Below are positions 28,467-39,900 of a stretch of DNA of 64,000 nt, piece by piece. The stretch lies in the NCBI RefSeq assembly GCF_014204865.1, contig NZ_JACHMG010000001.1, positions 310,001 through 374,000 of the forward strand. Direction: 5' to 3'. The notes under the pieces are model-generated. The model did not search any database. It had not been told where the DNA came from and saw only the letters and a program-made list of their open reading frames with translations. This stretch comes from Amycolatopsis jiangsuensis (GTDB lineage: Bacteria > Actinomycetota > Actinomycetes > Mycobacteriales > Pseudonocardiaceae). Position 1 is the stretch's first letter. The number at the start of each line of letters is the position of its first letter. The position numbers and the translations under genes are program-made.

Positions 28467-28499
28467 GCGGGTGTGCCGCGGGGCCCGGAGGGGACGCCG

Positions 28500-30107
28500 G
28501 TGAGTCCTGCCGCGAAGAAGGGCGTCCTGATCGGGGGCGCGCTGGCTGTGGTCGCCATCGTGGCGGCCGCCGTCGTGGTGCTGGCCGGTGGTTCGCCGGC
28601 GCCGGCTCCGGGCCGGAGTGCGCAGGCCGGGCCGGTCGATCCCGGGTCGGCGGCGCGCCGGTACCTCGCCGCCTTTGCCGCCGGCGACGCGGACAGCGCG
28701 AGCGCGCTGACCGACGCACCGCAAGCCGCGCTGTCCGCGGTGCGCGACGTCTGGTCCACGCTTAAGCCTCGCGAGGTCAGCGCGAAGCTGGACAAGATCG
28801 GCACACCGGCGGGGGAGCGCGCGGCCGCCTCGTACACACTCACCTGGACCTTCGGGCCCGGCCGGGTGTGGTCGTACCCGGGAAGCTTCGACATCGTTCG
28901 TGGGCCGGACGGCTGGCGTGTGCATTGGGCGCCCTCCGTGGTGCATCCGAAGCTGCAGGCCGGGCAGCGGCTGGTGGCCGCCACCGCGGCCTCGGACGTT
29001 CCGGCCGTGCTCGACCGCGACGGCAAGCCGGTCGTGCTGTCCGGGGCCGGCGGTCTGCACCCGGCCGACGACCAGGCTTTCCCGCTCCTGCGTTCGGCGC
29101 TCACCTCGCACGCGCAGTCGTCGTCCGGGGACGCGTTCGCGGTGGAGCGAGTGGACAGTTCCGGCAAGAACCTCGAGACCCTGTTCGGGCACACCGGCGC
29201 CACCCTCAAGCCGGTGACCAGCAGCGTCAGTACGGCTGTCCAGACCGCCGCGCAGTCCGCGGTCGACGGCTACCGCGGCAAGGCCGTACTGGTCGCGCTC
29301 CAGCCCTCCAGCGGCGACGTGCTGGCGGTGGCGCAGAACAGCAGGGTGGACAACGCGGCGTCGGCCTTCAGCGGCCAGTACGCCCCCGGTTCCACGTTCA
29401 AGATCGTCACTGCGACCGCCGCGCTCGAAGCCGGCCTGGTCACGGTGGATTCGCCGGTGGCCTGTCCGCTCACCGATCGGATCGGCACGCGGACGCTGTC
29501 CAACGAGGGCTTCGGCCTCGGCACCACCACGCTGCACCGCGCTTTCGCGCGCTCGTGCAACACCACCTTCGGCAGGCTTGCCTCGCAGCTGCCTTCCGAC
29601 GGGCTGGTGAAGGCCGCCGGGCAGTACGGGCTCAACGCGGACTTCGACCTTCCCGGCCTGAGCACGGAACTGGGCCGCGTCGACCCGCCGCGCAGCGCGG
29701 ACGAGCAGGTCGAGGACGGCATCGGCCAGGGCACCGTGCAGGTCAGCCCGTTCGGTGCGGCGGTCATGGCGGCGACCGTGGCGAGTGGCCACGCGATCAC
29801 ACCGCGGCTGTGGGCGGACGGCGGCACCACCGTCACCACGCCCTACTCCGCGCCGTCCGGCTCGGTGCTGGCGCCGCTGCGCACGATGATGCGCGAGGTG
29901 GTCACCGGCGGCACCGCCACCGGGCTCGCGCACTCCGGCACGGTCTTCGGCAAGACCGGCACCGCGCAGTTCGGCGACGGGGCCGAGGCGCACGGATGGT
30001 TCGTCGGCTATCGCGGCGACGTGGCGTTCTCGGTCTTCCTGGAGGGCGCGAACGATTCCGGCCCGGCGGTCGCCGTCGGCGCGAAATTCGTCGCCGAGCT
30101 GCGGTGA
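28500..30107 (+). CDS. Class B penicillin-binding protein (MecA_N-type)
   Basis: Membrane-anchored peptidoglycan transpeptidase, 535 residues. After an N-terminal membrane anchor (residues about 8-30) comes an NTF2-like MecA_N domain. The transpeptidase domain has SxxK as PGSTFKIV near residue 298, SCN (SxN) in RAFARSCNTTFG, and KTGTAQ near residue 483. It resembles M. tuberculosis Rv2864c, but the anchor lacks a lipobox cysteine, so it is probably an uncleaved signal anchor. GTG 28500 follows GGGGACG. It sits next to ileS, apart from the dcw PBP. Confidence 0.88.
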   Translation: MSPAAKKGVLIGGALAVVAIVAAAVVVLAGGSPAPAPGRSAQAGPVDPGSAARRYLAAFAAGDADSASALTDAPQAALSAVRDVWSTLKPREVSAKLDKIGTPAGERAAASYTLTWTFGPGRVWSYPGSFDIVRGPDGWRVHWAPSVVHPKLQAGQRLVAATAASDVPAVLDRDGKPVVLSGAGGLHPADDQAFPLLRSALTSHAQSSSGDAFAVERVDSSGKNLETLFGHTGATLKPVTSSVSTAVQTAAQSAVDGYRGKAVLVALQPSSGDVLAVAQNSRVDNAASAFSGQYAPGSTFKIVTATAALEAGLVTVDSPVACPLTDRIGTRTLSNEGFGLGTTTLHRAFARSCNTTFGRLASQLPSDGLVKAAGQYGLNADFDLPGLSTELGRVDPPRSADEQVEDGIGQGTVQVSPFGAAVMAATVASGHAITPRLWADGGTTVTTPYSAPSGSVLAPLRTMMREVVTGGTATGLAHSGTVFGKTGTAQFGDGAEAHGWFVGYRGDVAFSVFLEGANDSGPAVAVGAKFVAELR

Positions 30108-30208
30108 GCACCGCACTGTCCGGTTAGGACGGTCCGGCCCGGTGCGCGTGGCCGCACCGCCCTCCCACTATCCTGGGTGCACTGGGGATCGCGGGAGGGG
30201 AGGCGGAC

Positions 30209-31687
<1,479 letters not shown>

Positions 31688-31786
31688 CCCTTCGGCCGTC
31701 CACTGTGGACGAAGTCGGTGACGGACGTCTCAGATCACGGGACGGCACTGGCGCCACGGCCGGGTGATCGGTTACCTTCGTCGTCA

Positions 31787-31905
31787 GGTCATGAGTGCCA
31801 GCGCGAAGCCCCGGCTTGCTGGCCGGCAACCCTCCTACCGCGGTGGGGTGCCCCGGGTGAGGACCGGGCCGGTCGCGCAGTGCGGCAGGCAAGCGCGGGC
31901 CCCTC
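31787..31905 (+). promoter_or_regulatory. SAM-IV riboswitch
   Basis: S-adenosylmethionine-sensing leader of the SAM-IV class, found in Actinomycetales. Near-consensus blocks are GGTCATGAGTGCCAGCG at the 5' end, AAGCCCCGGCTTGCTGGC, CCGGCAACCCTCC, ACCGCGGTGGGGTGCCCC and the 3' GGCAAGCGCGGGCC at 31888-31901. The outer stem pairs GGTC (31787-31790) with GACC (31862-31865). It ends about 35 bases before the ATG, so SAM binding probably controls translation or early termination of the downstream PLP enzyme. Confidence 0.9.
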
Positions 31906-31940
31906 GCCGGGGTCCCCCGGAATGCCGAGGAGGCAGCGTC

Positions 31941-33263
31941 ATGACTCTCGCACTCGAACCGACCACGGAAACCCCGGTTCCCCCGGTGGCCGGTGCCGCA
32001 CTGCGGGTGCCGCTGGTCACCGGCGGAGACATCGGGTACGCCAACCTCGATCACGCGGCCAGCGCGCCGTGTCTCGACGCCGTTCGCTCCGCGGTCGACG
32101 AATTCCTGCCCTGGTATGCCAGCGTCCACCGCGGCGCGGGCTTCGCTTCCCAGGTCTCCACGAAGCTGTACGAGCGCACCCGCGACGTGCTGCGCCGGTT
32201 CGTCGACGCCCGCGGCACCGACACCGTGGTGTTCACCCGCAACACCACCGACTCGTTCAACCTGCTGGCGAAAGCGTTGCCGCGCACGACTTCCGTGGTC
32301 GTGTTCGACACCGAGCACCACGCCGCGCTGCTGCCGTGGCGCGGCCCGAACGTGCGCCGGGTGCGGCTGCCACGCACCCGGCTGGCCGCGGTGTCCGTTG
32401 TGGACGAAGCACTCGCGGCGTGCCCGCAGGGGCCGCGGCTGGTGGTCGTCGCCGGAGCGTCCAATGTGACCGGTGAGCTGCTGCCGGTGGCCGAGATCGC
32501 CGCGGTGGCGCGGGAACACGGCGCCCGGGTGGCGCTGGACGCCGCCCAGCTCGCGCCGCACCGGCGGATCTCGCTGCGTGAGCTCGACGTGGACTACGTG
32601 GCGCTGTCCGGGCACAAGCTCTACGCGCCGTTCGGCGCCGGCGCGCTGATCGGCCGGAGCGACTGGCTGCGCGCGGCCGATCCGTACCTCGCCGGTGGCG
32701 GTGCGTCGAAGCTGGTCACCGAAGACGCCGTGGTCTGGAATTCCGGGCCGGAGCGGCACGAGGCCGGTTCGCCGAACACCGTCGGTGTGTACGCGCTGGG
32801 TGTCGCCTGCGCGCAGCTGGCCGCGAACTGGGACGCGGTCGGTGCGCACGAGGCCGAGCTGCTCGAACGGTTGCGCAAGGGGCTTGCCGGTCTGCCCGGC
32901 TGTGCGGAACTGCGGCTGTTCGACGCCCCGGTGGACCGCGTCGGCACGGTGAGCTTCGTGGTCGACGGGTTCGACCCTGGCTGGCTCGCCGCGGTGCTGT
33001 CGGCCGAGTACGGCATCGGGGTCCGTGACGGCGCGTTCTGCGCGCACGTGGCCACGCGCCGGCTCATCCGCGAGGTGGGCGCCGAGGGACAGCAGGCGGT
33101 ACGCGTGAGCCTGGGGCTGGGCAGCACCGCCGAGCACATCGACCGGCTCCTGCTCGCGCTGCGCCAGATCATCGCCCGCGGCGCCCGCTGGGAGTACGCG
33201 AAGGCCGACGGCCGCTGGGCCCCGATCGGCGACCCCCGCGAACTGCCCCCGTTCTGCGTCTGA
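31941..33263 (+). CDS. Aminotransferase class V/cysteine-desulfurase-like PLP enzyme
   Basis: PLP enzyme of the NifS/EgtE-like class V fold, 440 residues. NLDHAASAPCLDAV opens the fold, TEHHAALLPWRG is near residue 130, and SGHKLYAPFGAGALIG near residue 225 holds the PLP lysine. FCAHVATRRLI contains a cysteine at the position of the mobile catalytic loop of desulfurases. The SAM-IV riboswitch upstream links it to sulfur amino-acid metabolism, for example a C-S lyase or desulfurase; no egtABCD genes are nearby. ATG 31941 has GAGGAGG nine bases upstream. Confidence 0.85.
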   Translation: MTLALEPTTETPVPPVAGAALRVPLVTGGDIGYANLDHAASAPCLDAVRSAVDEFLPWYASVHRGAGFASQVSTKLYERTRDVLRRFVDARGTDTVVFTRNTTDSFNLLAKALPRTTSVVVFDTEHHAALLPWRGPNVRRVRLPRTRLAAVSVVDEALAACPQGPRLVVVAGASNVTGELLPVAEIAAVAREHGARVALDAAQLAPHRRISLRELDVDYVALSGHKLYAPFGAGALIGRSDWLRAADPYLAGGGASKLVTEDAVVWNSGPERHEAGSPNTVGVYALGVACAQLAANWDAVGAHEAELLERLRKGLAGLPGCAELRLFDAPVDRVGTVSFVVDGFDPGWLAAVLSAEYGIGVRDGAFCAHVATRRLIREVGAEGQQAVRVSLGLGSTAEHIDRLLLALRQIIARGARWEYAKADGRWAPIGDPRELPPFCV

Positions 33264-33309
33264 CGGCGGTGCCGGGACCCGCCCGGAGCAGGACGTGGAC
33301 AATGGGGGA

Positions 33310-34032
33310 GTGAGCACCGAGCCCTCGTCCGAATCCGACGTGTCCGAGCCTGCTGTGTCCGTGCCGGACGGGTCCGAGCCCGCTGTGCCCGAGCCCGCTG
33401 TGCCCGAGTCCGGTGTGTCGGAGTCCGCTGCGAGCGAACCCGCGGGGTCCGAACCTGCTGTGTCCGAGCCTGGCGGGGTGGAGCCGGAAGCGTCCGCGGC
33501 TCCCGCGCCCGCCCTGCCCAAGCGGCGGATCGGCCTGGTGTTCGCCGTCGCCGTGGTGCTCTGGGTGATCGACCTGGTGTCGAAGAACCTGGTCACGGCC
33601 AACATCGAGGGCAAGGAGCCGGTGCGTGTCCTCGGCGGCCTGATCTACCTGCAGGTGATCCGCAATTCCGGTGCCGCGTTCTCCATGGCCACCGGCATGA
33701 CGTGGTTGCTCGCGCTGGTCGCCACGGCCGTGGTGGTGGCGATCATCTGGCTGTCGCGCCGGCTGCGCTCGGTCGGCTGGGCGATCGGGCTGGGCCTGGT
33801 GCTCGCGGGAGCGCTCGGCAACCTGACCGACCGCATCTTCCGTGCGCCGGGCCCGCTGCGCGGTCATGTCGTCGACTTCATCTCCGCCTTCGCGCCCAAC
33901 GGCGAGGGCTTCGCGATCTTCAACATCGCCGACTCCGCGATCTGCGTCGGCGGTGCGCTGATCGTGCTGCTGTCCCTGCTCGGCAAGGACTACGACGGCA
34001 CCTCCACGCGCACGAAGAAGGACGCCGCGTGA
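33310..34032 (+). CDS. lspA: Lipoprotein signal peptidase LspA
   Basis: Aspartyl membrane protease that removes signal peptides from diacylated prolipoproteins. Four membrane segments follow [21 protein letters not shown]. Catalytic aspartates are in GNLTDR (near residue 173) and FNIADSAI (near 207). At 240 residues it is longer than usual because of about 65 residues of [10 protein letters not shown]-type repeats at the N-terminus. GTG 33310 lies six bases after GACAAT, a -10-like hexamer, suggesting leaderless translation. The stop overlaps rluD. Confidence 0.94.
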   Translation: MSTEPSSESDVSEPAVSVPDGSEPAVPEPAVPESGVSESAASEPAGSEPAVSEPGGVEPEASAAPAPALPKRRIGLVFAVAVVLWVIDLVSKNLVTANIEGKEPVRVLGGLIYLQVIRNSGAAFSMATGMTWLLALVATAVVVAIIWLSRRLRSVGWAIGLGLVLAGALGNLTDRIFRAPGPLRGHVVDFISAFAPNGEGFAIFNIADSAICVGGALIVLLSLLGKDYDGTSTRTKKDAA

Positions 34033-34958
34033 GCGCGCGCATGCTGCCCGTGCCGGACGGGCTCGACGGGATGCGCGTGGACGCGGGGCTGGCCAAGCTG
34101 CTCGGCCTGTCGCGCACGGCGGTGGCGGATCTCGCCGCGGCCGGCGAAGTGCTGCTGGACGGCCGCCCCGCCGGGAAATCCGACCGGCTGGCGGCCGGCG
34201 GGCTGCTCGAGGTGACCCTGCCCGAGCCGGCCCGCCCGGCCGGGATCGTCGCGGAACCGGTCGAGGGCATGGCGATCCTGCACGACGACGACGACATCGT
34301 CGTGCTGGCCAAGCCGGTCGGCGTCGCGGTGCACCCGAGCCCCGGCTGGACGGGCCCGACCGTCGTCGGCGGACTCGCCGCGGCCGGCCTGCGCATCGCC
34401 ACGTCCGGTGCCGCCGAACGCCAGGGCGTCGTCCACCGGCTCGACGCGGGCACCACGGGCGTGATGGTGGTGGCGAAGAGCGAGCACGCGTACACGGTGC
34501 TGAAGCGGGCGTTCAAGGAACGCACCGTGGACAAGGGCTACCACGCCATCGTGCAGGGGCACCCGGATCCGACCCGCGGCACCATCGACGCGCCGATCGA
34601 CCGGCATCCGCGGCACGACTACAAGTTCGCCGTCGTGGCCGGGGGCCGGCCGAGCGTCACGCACTATGAAGTGGTCGAAGCGTTCCGCGCGGCGTCACTG
34701 GCGCACGTGAAGCTGGAAACCGGGCGTACGCACCAGATCCGCGTGCACTTCTCCGCGCTGCGGCATCCGTGTGCCGGGGATCTGACTTACGGTGCGGACC
34801 CGGTGCTGGCGCGCAAACTGGGCCTTTCGCGGCAGTGGCTGCACGCGCGGACGCTCGGCTTCGCCCATCCCGCGGACGGCCGCTGGGTCGAGTTCGAAGC
34901 GGAGTACCCGGACGACCTCGCGAACGCCCTGCGGATCCTTCGCGACGAGAACGCTTAG
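34029..34958 (+). CDS. RluD-type 23S rRNA pseudouridine synthase
   Basis: RluA/RluD-family pseudouridine synthase, 309 residues, modifying large-subunit rRNA. An S4-like RNA-binding domain spans about residues 15-70, and the catalytic motif [18 protein letters not shown] holds the active Asp. [14 protein letters not shown] and [10 protein letters not shown] follow. GTG 34029 gives a GTGA overlap with lspA, the usual lspA-rluD pairing. It is convergent with the next gene and overlaps it by four bases. Confidence 0.94.
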   Translation: MSARMLPVPDGLDGMRVDAGLAKLLGLSRTAVADLAAAGEVLLDGRPAGKSDRLAAGGLLEVTLPEPARPAGIVAEPVEGMAILHDDDDIVVLAKPVGVAVHPSPGWTGPTVVGGLAAAGLRIATSGAAERQGVVHRLDAGTTGVMVVAKSEHAYTVLKRAFKERTVDKGYHAIVQGHPDPTRGTIDAPIDRHPRHDYKFAVVAGGRPSVTHYEVVEAFRAASLAHVKLETGRTHQIRVHFSALRHPCAGDLTYGADPVLARKLGLSRQWLHARTLGFAHPADGRWVEFEAEYPDDLANALRILRDENA

Positions 34959-36415
34959 CCGAGCACCGACCAGGTGAGCGTGCGGTCGTCGGGTTCCGGC
35001 CGGGGACTCCAGCGCACCGCCACCACGTGGGTGGCCTCCGGGAGCACGTACACGGTGTGCCCGCCCAGTGTCTCGCCGGGCCGGACGCCGATCCGGTGCG
35101 GTGGCCGGGAGGTGAGGGAGACCGGTGCCTTGCCGACCGTCCCGCCGTCGTCGGTGACCAGCTCGAGGTAGTTGTCCGGCAGCGACGCGAACGGAACCGT
35201 GCCCCGGTTGGTGATCTCGGTGTGCACCACGACGGAGCGCTCGCCCTCCTCGAGCCGGTATCCCGCCGCACCGAAGAGAAAATCGGCCGGGTCCTGCACT
35301 TCCAGGAGCTGCACGGTGAGCTGTTCGCCCTCCAGCCCCTGGGTTTCCAGCGCCTCCCCGATCCGCCCGCGCCGCCCACCGGCAGCCACCGCGGGCCGCG
35401 GCTCGTCCCCACGCGCCCACGACGCGGTCTGCGGCACACCCCAGATCCCGGCCACCGAATCCGGTGCGGCAGGCGCACCGTAGGGCCCGGAGCCACCCTG
35501 AACGCCGTACGCCGCTGACGACGCTGACGACGCTGCGTACGGGCCGGAGGATGTGTCGTGTGGTGTCGCGTAGGGCCCTGACTGTGTGCCGTGAGGGCCG
35601 GGTGGTGTCGCGTAGGAACTCGATGGAGCGCCGTGCGGTCCCGGCGTCGTCCCGTACGGGCCTGGCGGTGCTGCGTACGGGCCGGATGGTGTCCCGTACG
35701 GGCCTGGCGGTGCTGCGTACGGGCCCGATGGTGTCCCGTACAGGCCTGACGGTGTGCCGCGCGGTTCTGGTCCCGTCGGTGTCCCGTACGGACCCGACGA
35801 AACTTCCTGCGTAGGCCCGACCGGTCCACCGGTCACGGAGTTCCCGCCCGATGCCTGCCCCGCCCGGCTCGACGGCGCCGATCCCGGCAGTGGTCCCGCC
35901 GCCCCGGTTTGTCCTATCGCCGAAGCTGCGCCGGCCCGCCCTGGCATGGCACCGTGTGGCCCGCTTGGCCCGGCCATCGCACCCGAGTCCGGCGCCTGCC
36001 CCGGCATCGCTTGGCCTGGTGCTGCCTGCCCCGGCACCGCTTGCCCCGGTGCTGCCTGTCCGGACACTGCCTGTCCCGGCGCAACTTGCCCCGGCGCACC
36101 GGCCTGCCCCCACGGCGCGCCCGGACCGTGAGCACGCGCCGTCCCGGGCCCGGCTCTGCCCGCGGGCCCCGGCATCGCCCCGGACGGCGGCTGGTGCCAC
36201 GACGCCGACGCTCCCGCTATCGCCGCGCGCAGCCCGTTCGGGTCGCTCTCCACTCCGACGAGCAGCGGCAGCCCGCTCCCGGACAGCGAGACCAGCCGGT
36301 AGGCCACCTCGCGCGGGTCCATCCCGACCTTCGCGGCCAGCTCGTGCACGGCCGTCTTGCCCAGCTCGGCCAGCGCGGCGAGCAGGCGGACATCGGCAGG
36401 ATCGGACACGGCCAC
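34955..36415 (-). CDS. AsnC-like HTH protein with Gly-Pro-Tyr repeats
   Basis: Unusual 486-residue protein. Residues about 5-60 look like an Lrp/AsnC-type helix-turn-helix ([37 protein letters not shown]). Residues about 75-335 are low-complexity: [10 protein letters not shown] pentapeptides, then 14-residue units of the type [14 protein letters not shown]. The C-terminal 137 residues look like a DUF4352-type Ig-like domain. No signal peptide or membrane segment is evident. GTG 36415 is chosen because TAGCGT, a -10 hexamer on the minus strand at 36428-36423, lies seven bases upstream. Confidence 0.72.
   Translation of the reverse strand: MAVSDPADVRLLAALAELGKTAVHELAAKVGMDPREVAYRLVSLSGSGLPLLVGVESDPNGLRAAIAGASASWHQPPSGAMPGPAGRAGPGTARAHGPGAPWGQAGAPGQVAPGQAVSGQAAPGQAVPGQAAPGQAMPGQAPDSGAMAGPSGPHGAMPGRAGAASAIGQTGAAGPLPGSAPSSRAGQASGGNSVTGGPVGPTQEVSSGPYGTPTGPEPRGTPSGLYGTPSGPYAAPPGPYGTPSGPYAAPPGPYGTTPGPHGAPSSSYATPPGPHGTQSGPYATPHDTSSGPYAASSASSAAYGVQGGSGPYGAPAAPDSVAGIWGVPQTASWARGDEPRPAVAAGGRRGRIGEALETQGLEGEQLTVQLLEVQDPADFLFGAAGYRLEEGERSVVVHTEITNRGTVPFASLPDNYLELVTDDGGTVGKAPVSLTSRPPHRIGVRPGETLGGHTVYVLPEATHVVAVRWSPRPEPDDRTLTWSVLG
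35500..36090 (-). repeat. In-frame minisatellite inside the HTH protein gene
   Basis: Two repeat blocks in the same reading frame. At about 35630-35760, 42-base units encode [14 protein letters not shown]. At about 36000-36090, 15-base units encode PGQA(A/V/M). Unit lengths are multiples of three, so copy-number change would keep the frame. Confidence 0.75.
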
Positions 36416-36915
36416 CCGGGCAACGCTACCGTCCGCCACCCCGGGCACCCGGACGGACCGCACCCCCGGCGAGCCGCTCCCCAGTGGGCGTCCACGCTGC
36501 CGGGCCACCCACGTTGCCGGAGCTGCCCACGCTGCTGAAGTCACTCCACGCGTTCCGCCGCATGCCCAGATATCTCAAGACTCCCCGAGGCCCTCGGAAC
36601 TGCCGGAGATTCCCCGGGAGTCAGCCAAGCCCCCGAGCCCCCGGGAGCCCCCCAGTCTCTGGAGCCCCCAGTCTCTGGAGCCCTCAAGACTTACCAGACT
36701 CCCCGGAACCCCGCCGGGATCTCCCCGAAGTCATCCCCGGAAGACGCTGTTCGCTTGATGTGAACGGCCACCTCGCACCGGATACGGGCGTCCCGTGGCG
36801 CTCCTGCATTAGGGTCGGCAGGGCACCGCAGCCGGGCCACCGTCCGGTGGTCCGCGGTGCCGATCGGGCCACCGCGCCGGTCGAGTCATCGCAACCACGC
36901 AGGAGCCCGCAGCCC
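36416..36915. other. Intergenic stretch without a gene
   Basis: This 500-bp divergent gap holds the HTH-gene promoter at its left end, a low-complexity CCCCGAG-rich middle (36560-36730) including the 15-base direct repeat CAGTCTCTGGAGCCC at 36653 and 36669, and a TAGGGT -10-like hexamer at 36810-36815 that may serve the DUF885 gene. The plus-strand frame stays open across it but shows no protein-like composition. Confidence 0.5.
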
Positions 36916-39900
36916 ATGACCGACGTCTCCGCCCTCGCCGACGAGTTCGTCGGCGGAATGTTCGACTTCGAGCCGCTCTTCGCCGCGGTTTCCGGTGTGC
37001 GTCCGGATGCGCCGGGGCTCGGCGATCCGAGTGCCGCGGGCGAGGCCGCGCAGCGCGAGTGGCTGACCGGGATGCACGAGCGGGTGTGCGCGGTCGATCC
37101 GGCGGGGCTCGGCGCGGCCGACCGGGTCACCCGGGAGGTGCTGCTCAGCTCGGTCGGCGAATGGCTGGACAGGATCGACAGCCGGGTCGCCGAGTTCACC
37201 GTGAGCGACCTCTTCATCGCGCCGGCCGGTGGACTGCTCACCATGCTGCCGATGATCTCGGTGACCGCGGGCGCGTCCGCCGAGGCGCACCTGGGCAGGC
37301 TGGCGGCGATTCCCGAGTACCTGCGGGCGTTCGCGCAGCGCCACCGCGAGGGGATCGAAGCCGGTCTGCTGCCGATCGAGCGGCTGGTCAGGGGCGCGAT
37401 CGCGCACCTCGACCGCTATCTCGCCGATCCGGACAGCGATCCGCTGCGGCGCCAGCCCGCGCCGGACGAGGAGTTCGCCCGCCGGCGGGAGGAGCTGCTG
37501 CGCGAGGTGGTCCGCCCGGGTTTCGGAGAGTACCGCGATGCCCTGGAAGCCGAGGTTCTGCCGCACGGCCGGCCGGACGAGCGCGCGGGGGTGTCCTGGC
37601 TGCCCGGCGGCGACGAGATCTACGCCCGGCTGGTGCGCGTGCACACCACCAGCGCCCGCACCCCGCAGGAACTGCACGACACCGGTCTGGCGGTGATCGA
37701 GGGCCAGGCCGAGCAGTACCGTGCGCTCGGCGAGCGGGTGTTCGGCACGCGTGAGCTGCCGGAGATCTTCGAGCGGCTGCGTACTGATCCGAAGCTGCGC
37801 TGGACGAGTGCCGAGGAGCTGCTGGAGACCGCGCGTGCCGCGATCACCCGGGCAGAGGAGGAGGCGCCGAACTGGTTCGGGCAGATCCCGCGGCACCCGT
37901 GGACCGTCGAAGCCGTGCCCGAAGACGCCGCACCGGGGGCGCCGCCCGCCTACTACCTCCGGCCCGCCACGGACGGATCGCGGCCGGGCACCTACTTCGC
38001 CAACACCCACCAGGCCACCGAGCGGTTCCGGCACACCGCCGAGGCGACCGCGTTCCACGAGGCGATCCCCGGCCACCACTTCCAGCTGAGCGCCGCACTG
38101 GACCTCACCGAGCTCCCGTTGCTGCGCCGGATCAACGATTTCACCGCCTACGCCGAGGGTTGGGGTCTCTACGCCGAGCGGCTGGCCGACGAGATGGGCC
38201 TGTACTCCGGCGACGTGTCCCGGCTGGGCATGCTCACCCTGGAGTCGATGCGGGCCGGGCGGCTGGTGGTGGACACGGGAATGCACTCACTGGGCTGGAG
38301 CCGGCAGCAGGCGGTGGACTACCTCGTCGAGCACACGCCGATGGCCCGCGTGGAGATCGAAGCCGAGGTGGACCGCTACCTCGGCTACCCGGGGCAGGCG
38401 CTCGCCTATCTGGTGGGGCGGCTGGAGATCCAGCGCATCCGGGCGGCCGCGGAGGGCCGGCTCGGCAGCCGGTTCGACATCCGTGGTTTCCACGACACCG
38501 TGCTGTCCGCCGGTTCGCTGCCGTTGTCGGTGCTGGACACGGTCGTCGCGGAGTGGGTCGCCGGCCACGGTGACACGGTCAACGGACTGGCCGACGAGCT
38601 GCTGGAGCTCGACTTCGAGCGCAACCCGCTCGAGCGCACGGTCTGGGGACTGCCCGGTGAGCACAGTGAGCTGCCGGATCCGAGTCTCGCCGCGGCCGAG
38701 CGGTACCGCGCCGCCTACGGCGCACTGGCGCGCCGTGCCGAGGCGATCGATCCTGCCGGGCTGGACGGCGAGGAGGTCCTCACGCGGGAGGTCATCCTCG
38801 CCTACTCCCGCGGCGTGCTCGACACGCTCGATTCGAGGCTCGCCGGATTCGCGGTGAGCGACGGATTCAGCTCGCCCGCGCTGCTCCTGCTGTTCACCCT
38901 TCCCCAGCTGGTGCCCGACGACGAGCAGAAGGCCCGCGGTTACCTGAGCCGGCTGGCCGCGGCCGGCGGCTACCTGGACGCGGTGATCGAGAGCCAGCGG
39001 GCCGCGGCGGCCGACGGCTTCGTGCCGCCGGAGTTCCTGGTCCGGATCGGGATTCGCTACGTCGAGCGGTATCTCGGCGCTGAGCGGGAGGATCCGCTGC
39101 GGATCACGCCGGAGGTCGACGTGGCGGGCTTCGCCGCGGAACGCGACCGGCTGCTCGCCGAGGTCGTGCGGCCGGCCTACCGGCGTTACCGCGACTTCCT
39201 CGCCGAGGAGGTGCTGCCGGTCGCGAAACCGGACACCGAGCCCGGCATCGGCCTGCTGCCCGGCGGGGCGGAGAAGTACCAGGGCCTGATCCGCGCCGAG
39301 ACCACCACCGACCGCACCGCCCAGGACCTGCACGACACCGGGCTCGCGATGATCGAAGCCCAGTCCGGGGAATACCGCTCGCTCGGTGAGCGGGTCTTCG
39401 GCACCCGTGAGTTGCCGGAGATCTTCGACCGTCTGCGCACCGATCCGGCGCTGCGCTGGCGCGACGGCGAGGAGCTGATCCAAGCCGCCCGTGCGGCGGT
39501 GGACCGGGCGGAAGCTATGGCGCCGCAGTGGTTTCTGCGGACTCCGGCGGCCCGGTGCGTGGTGGCGCCGGTGCCCGAATCGGATGCCGCGAGCGGCACC
39601 ATCGCGTACTATCTGCCGTCCACGCTGGACGGGTCACGCCCGGGCACGTACTACGCCAACACCCATGAAGCGAGTTCGCGGCCGCGGCAGGCGAGTGAGG
39701 CGATCGCGTTCCACGAAGCCGTTCCTGGGCACCATTTCCAAATCTCGTTCGCCCAGCAGCTGACCGATCTGCCGTTGCTGCGCCGGATCGTGCTGTTCAA
39801 CGCCTACGCCGAAGGCTGGGGTCTCTACGCCGAGCGGCTGGCCGACGAGATGGGTCTGTACTCCGGTGACGTCGCCCGGCTGGGCATGCTGATGCAGGAG

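Noticed and set aside
25093..28719. A 1208-codon minus-strand open frame opposite ileS
   Set aside because: It is the antisense shadow of a certain ileS gene in high-GC DNA; composition is Arg/His/Val-rich without any recognisable domain.
35851..36915. An N-terminal extension of the DUF885 protein to 35851
   Set aside because: The extension is antisense to the HTH gene and Arg/Pro-rich; the DUF885 fold begins at 36916.
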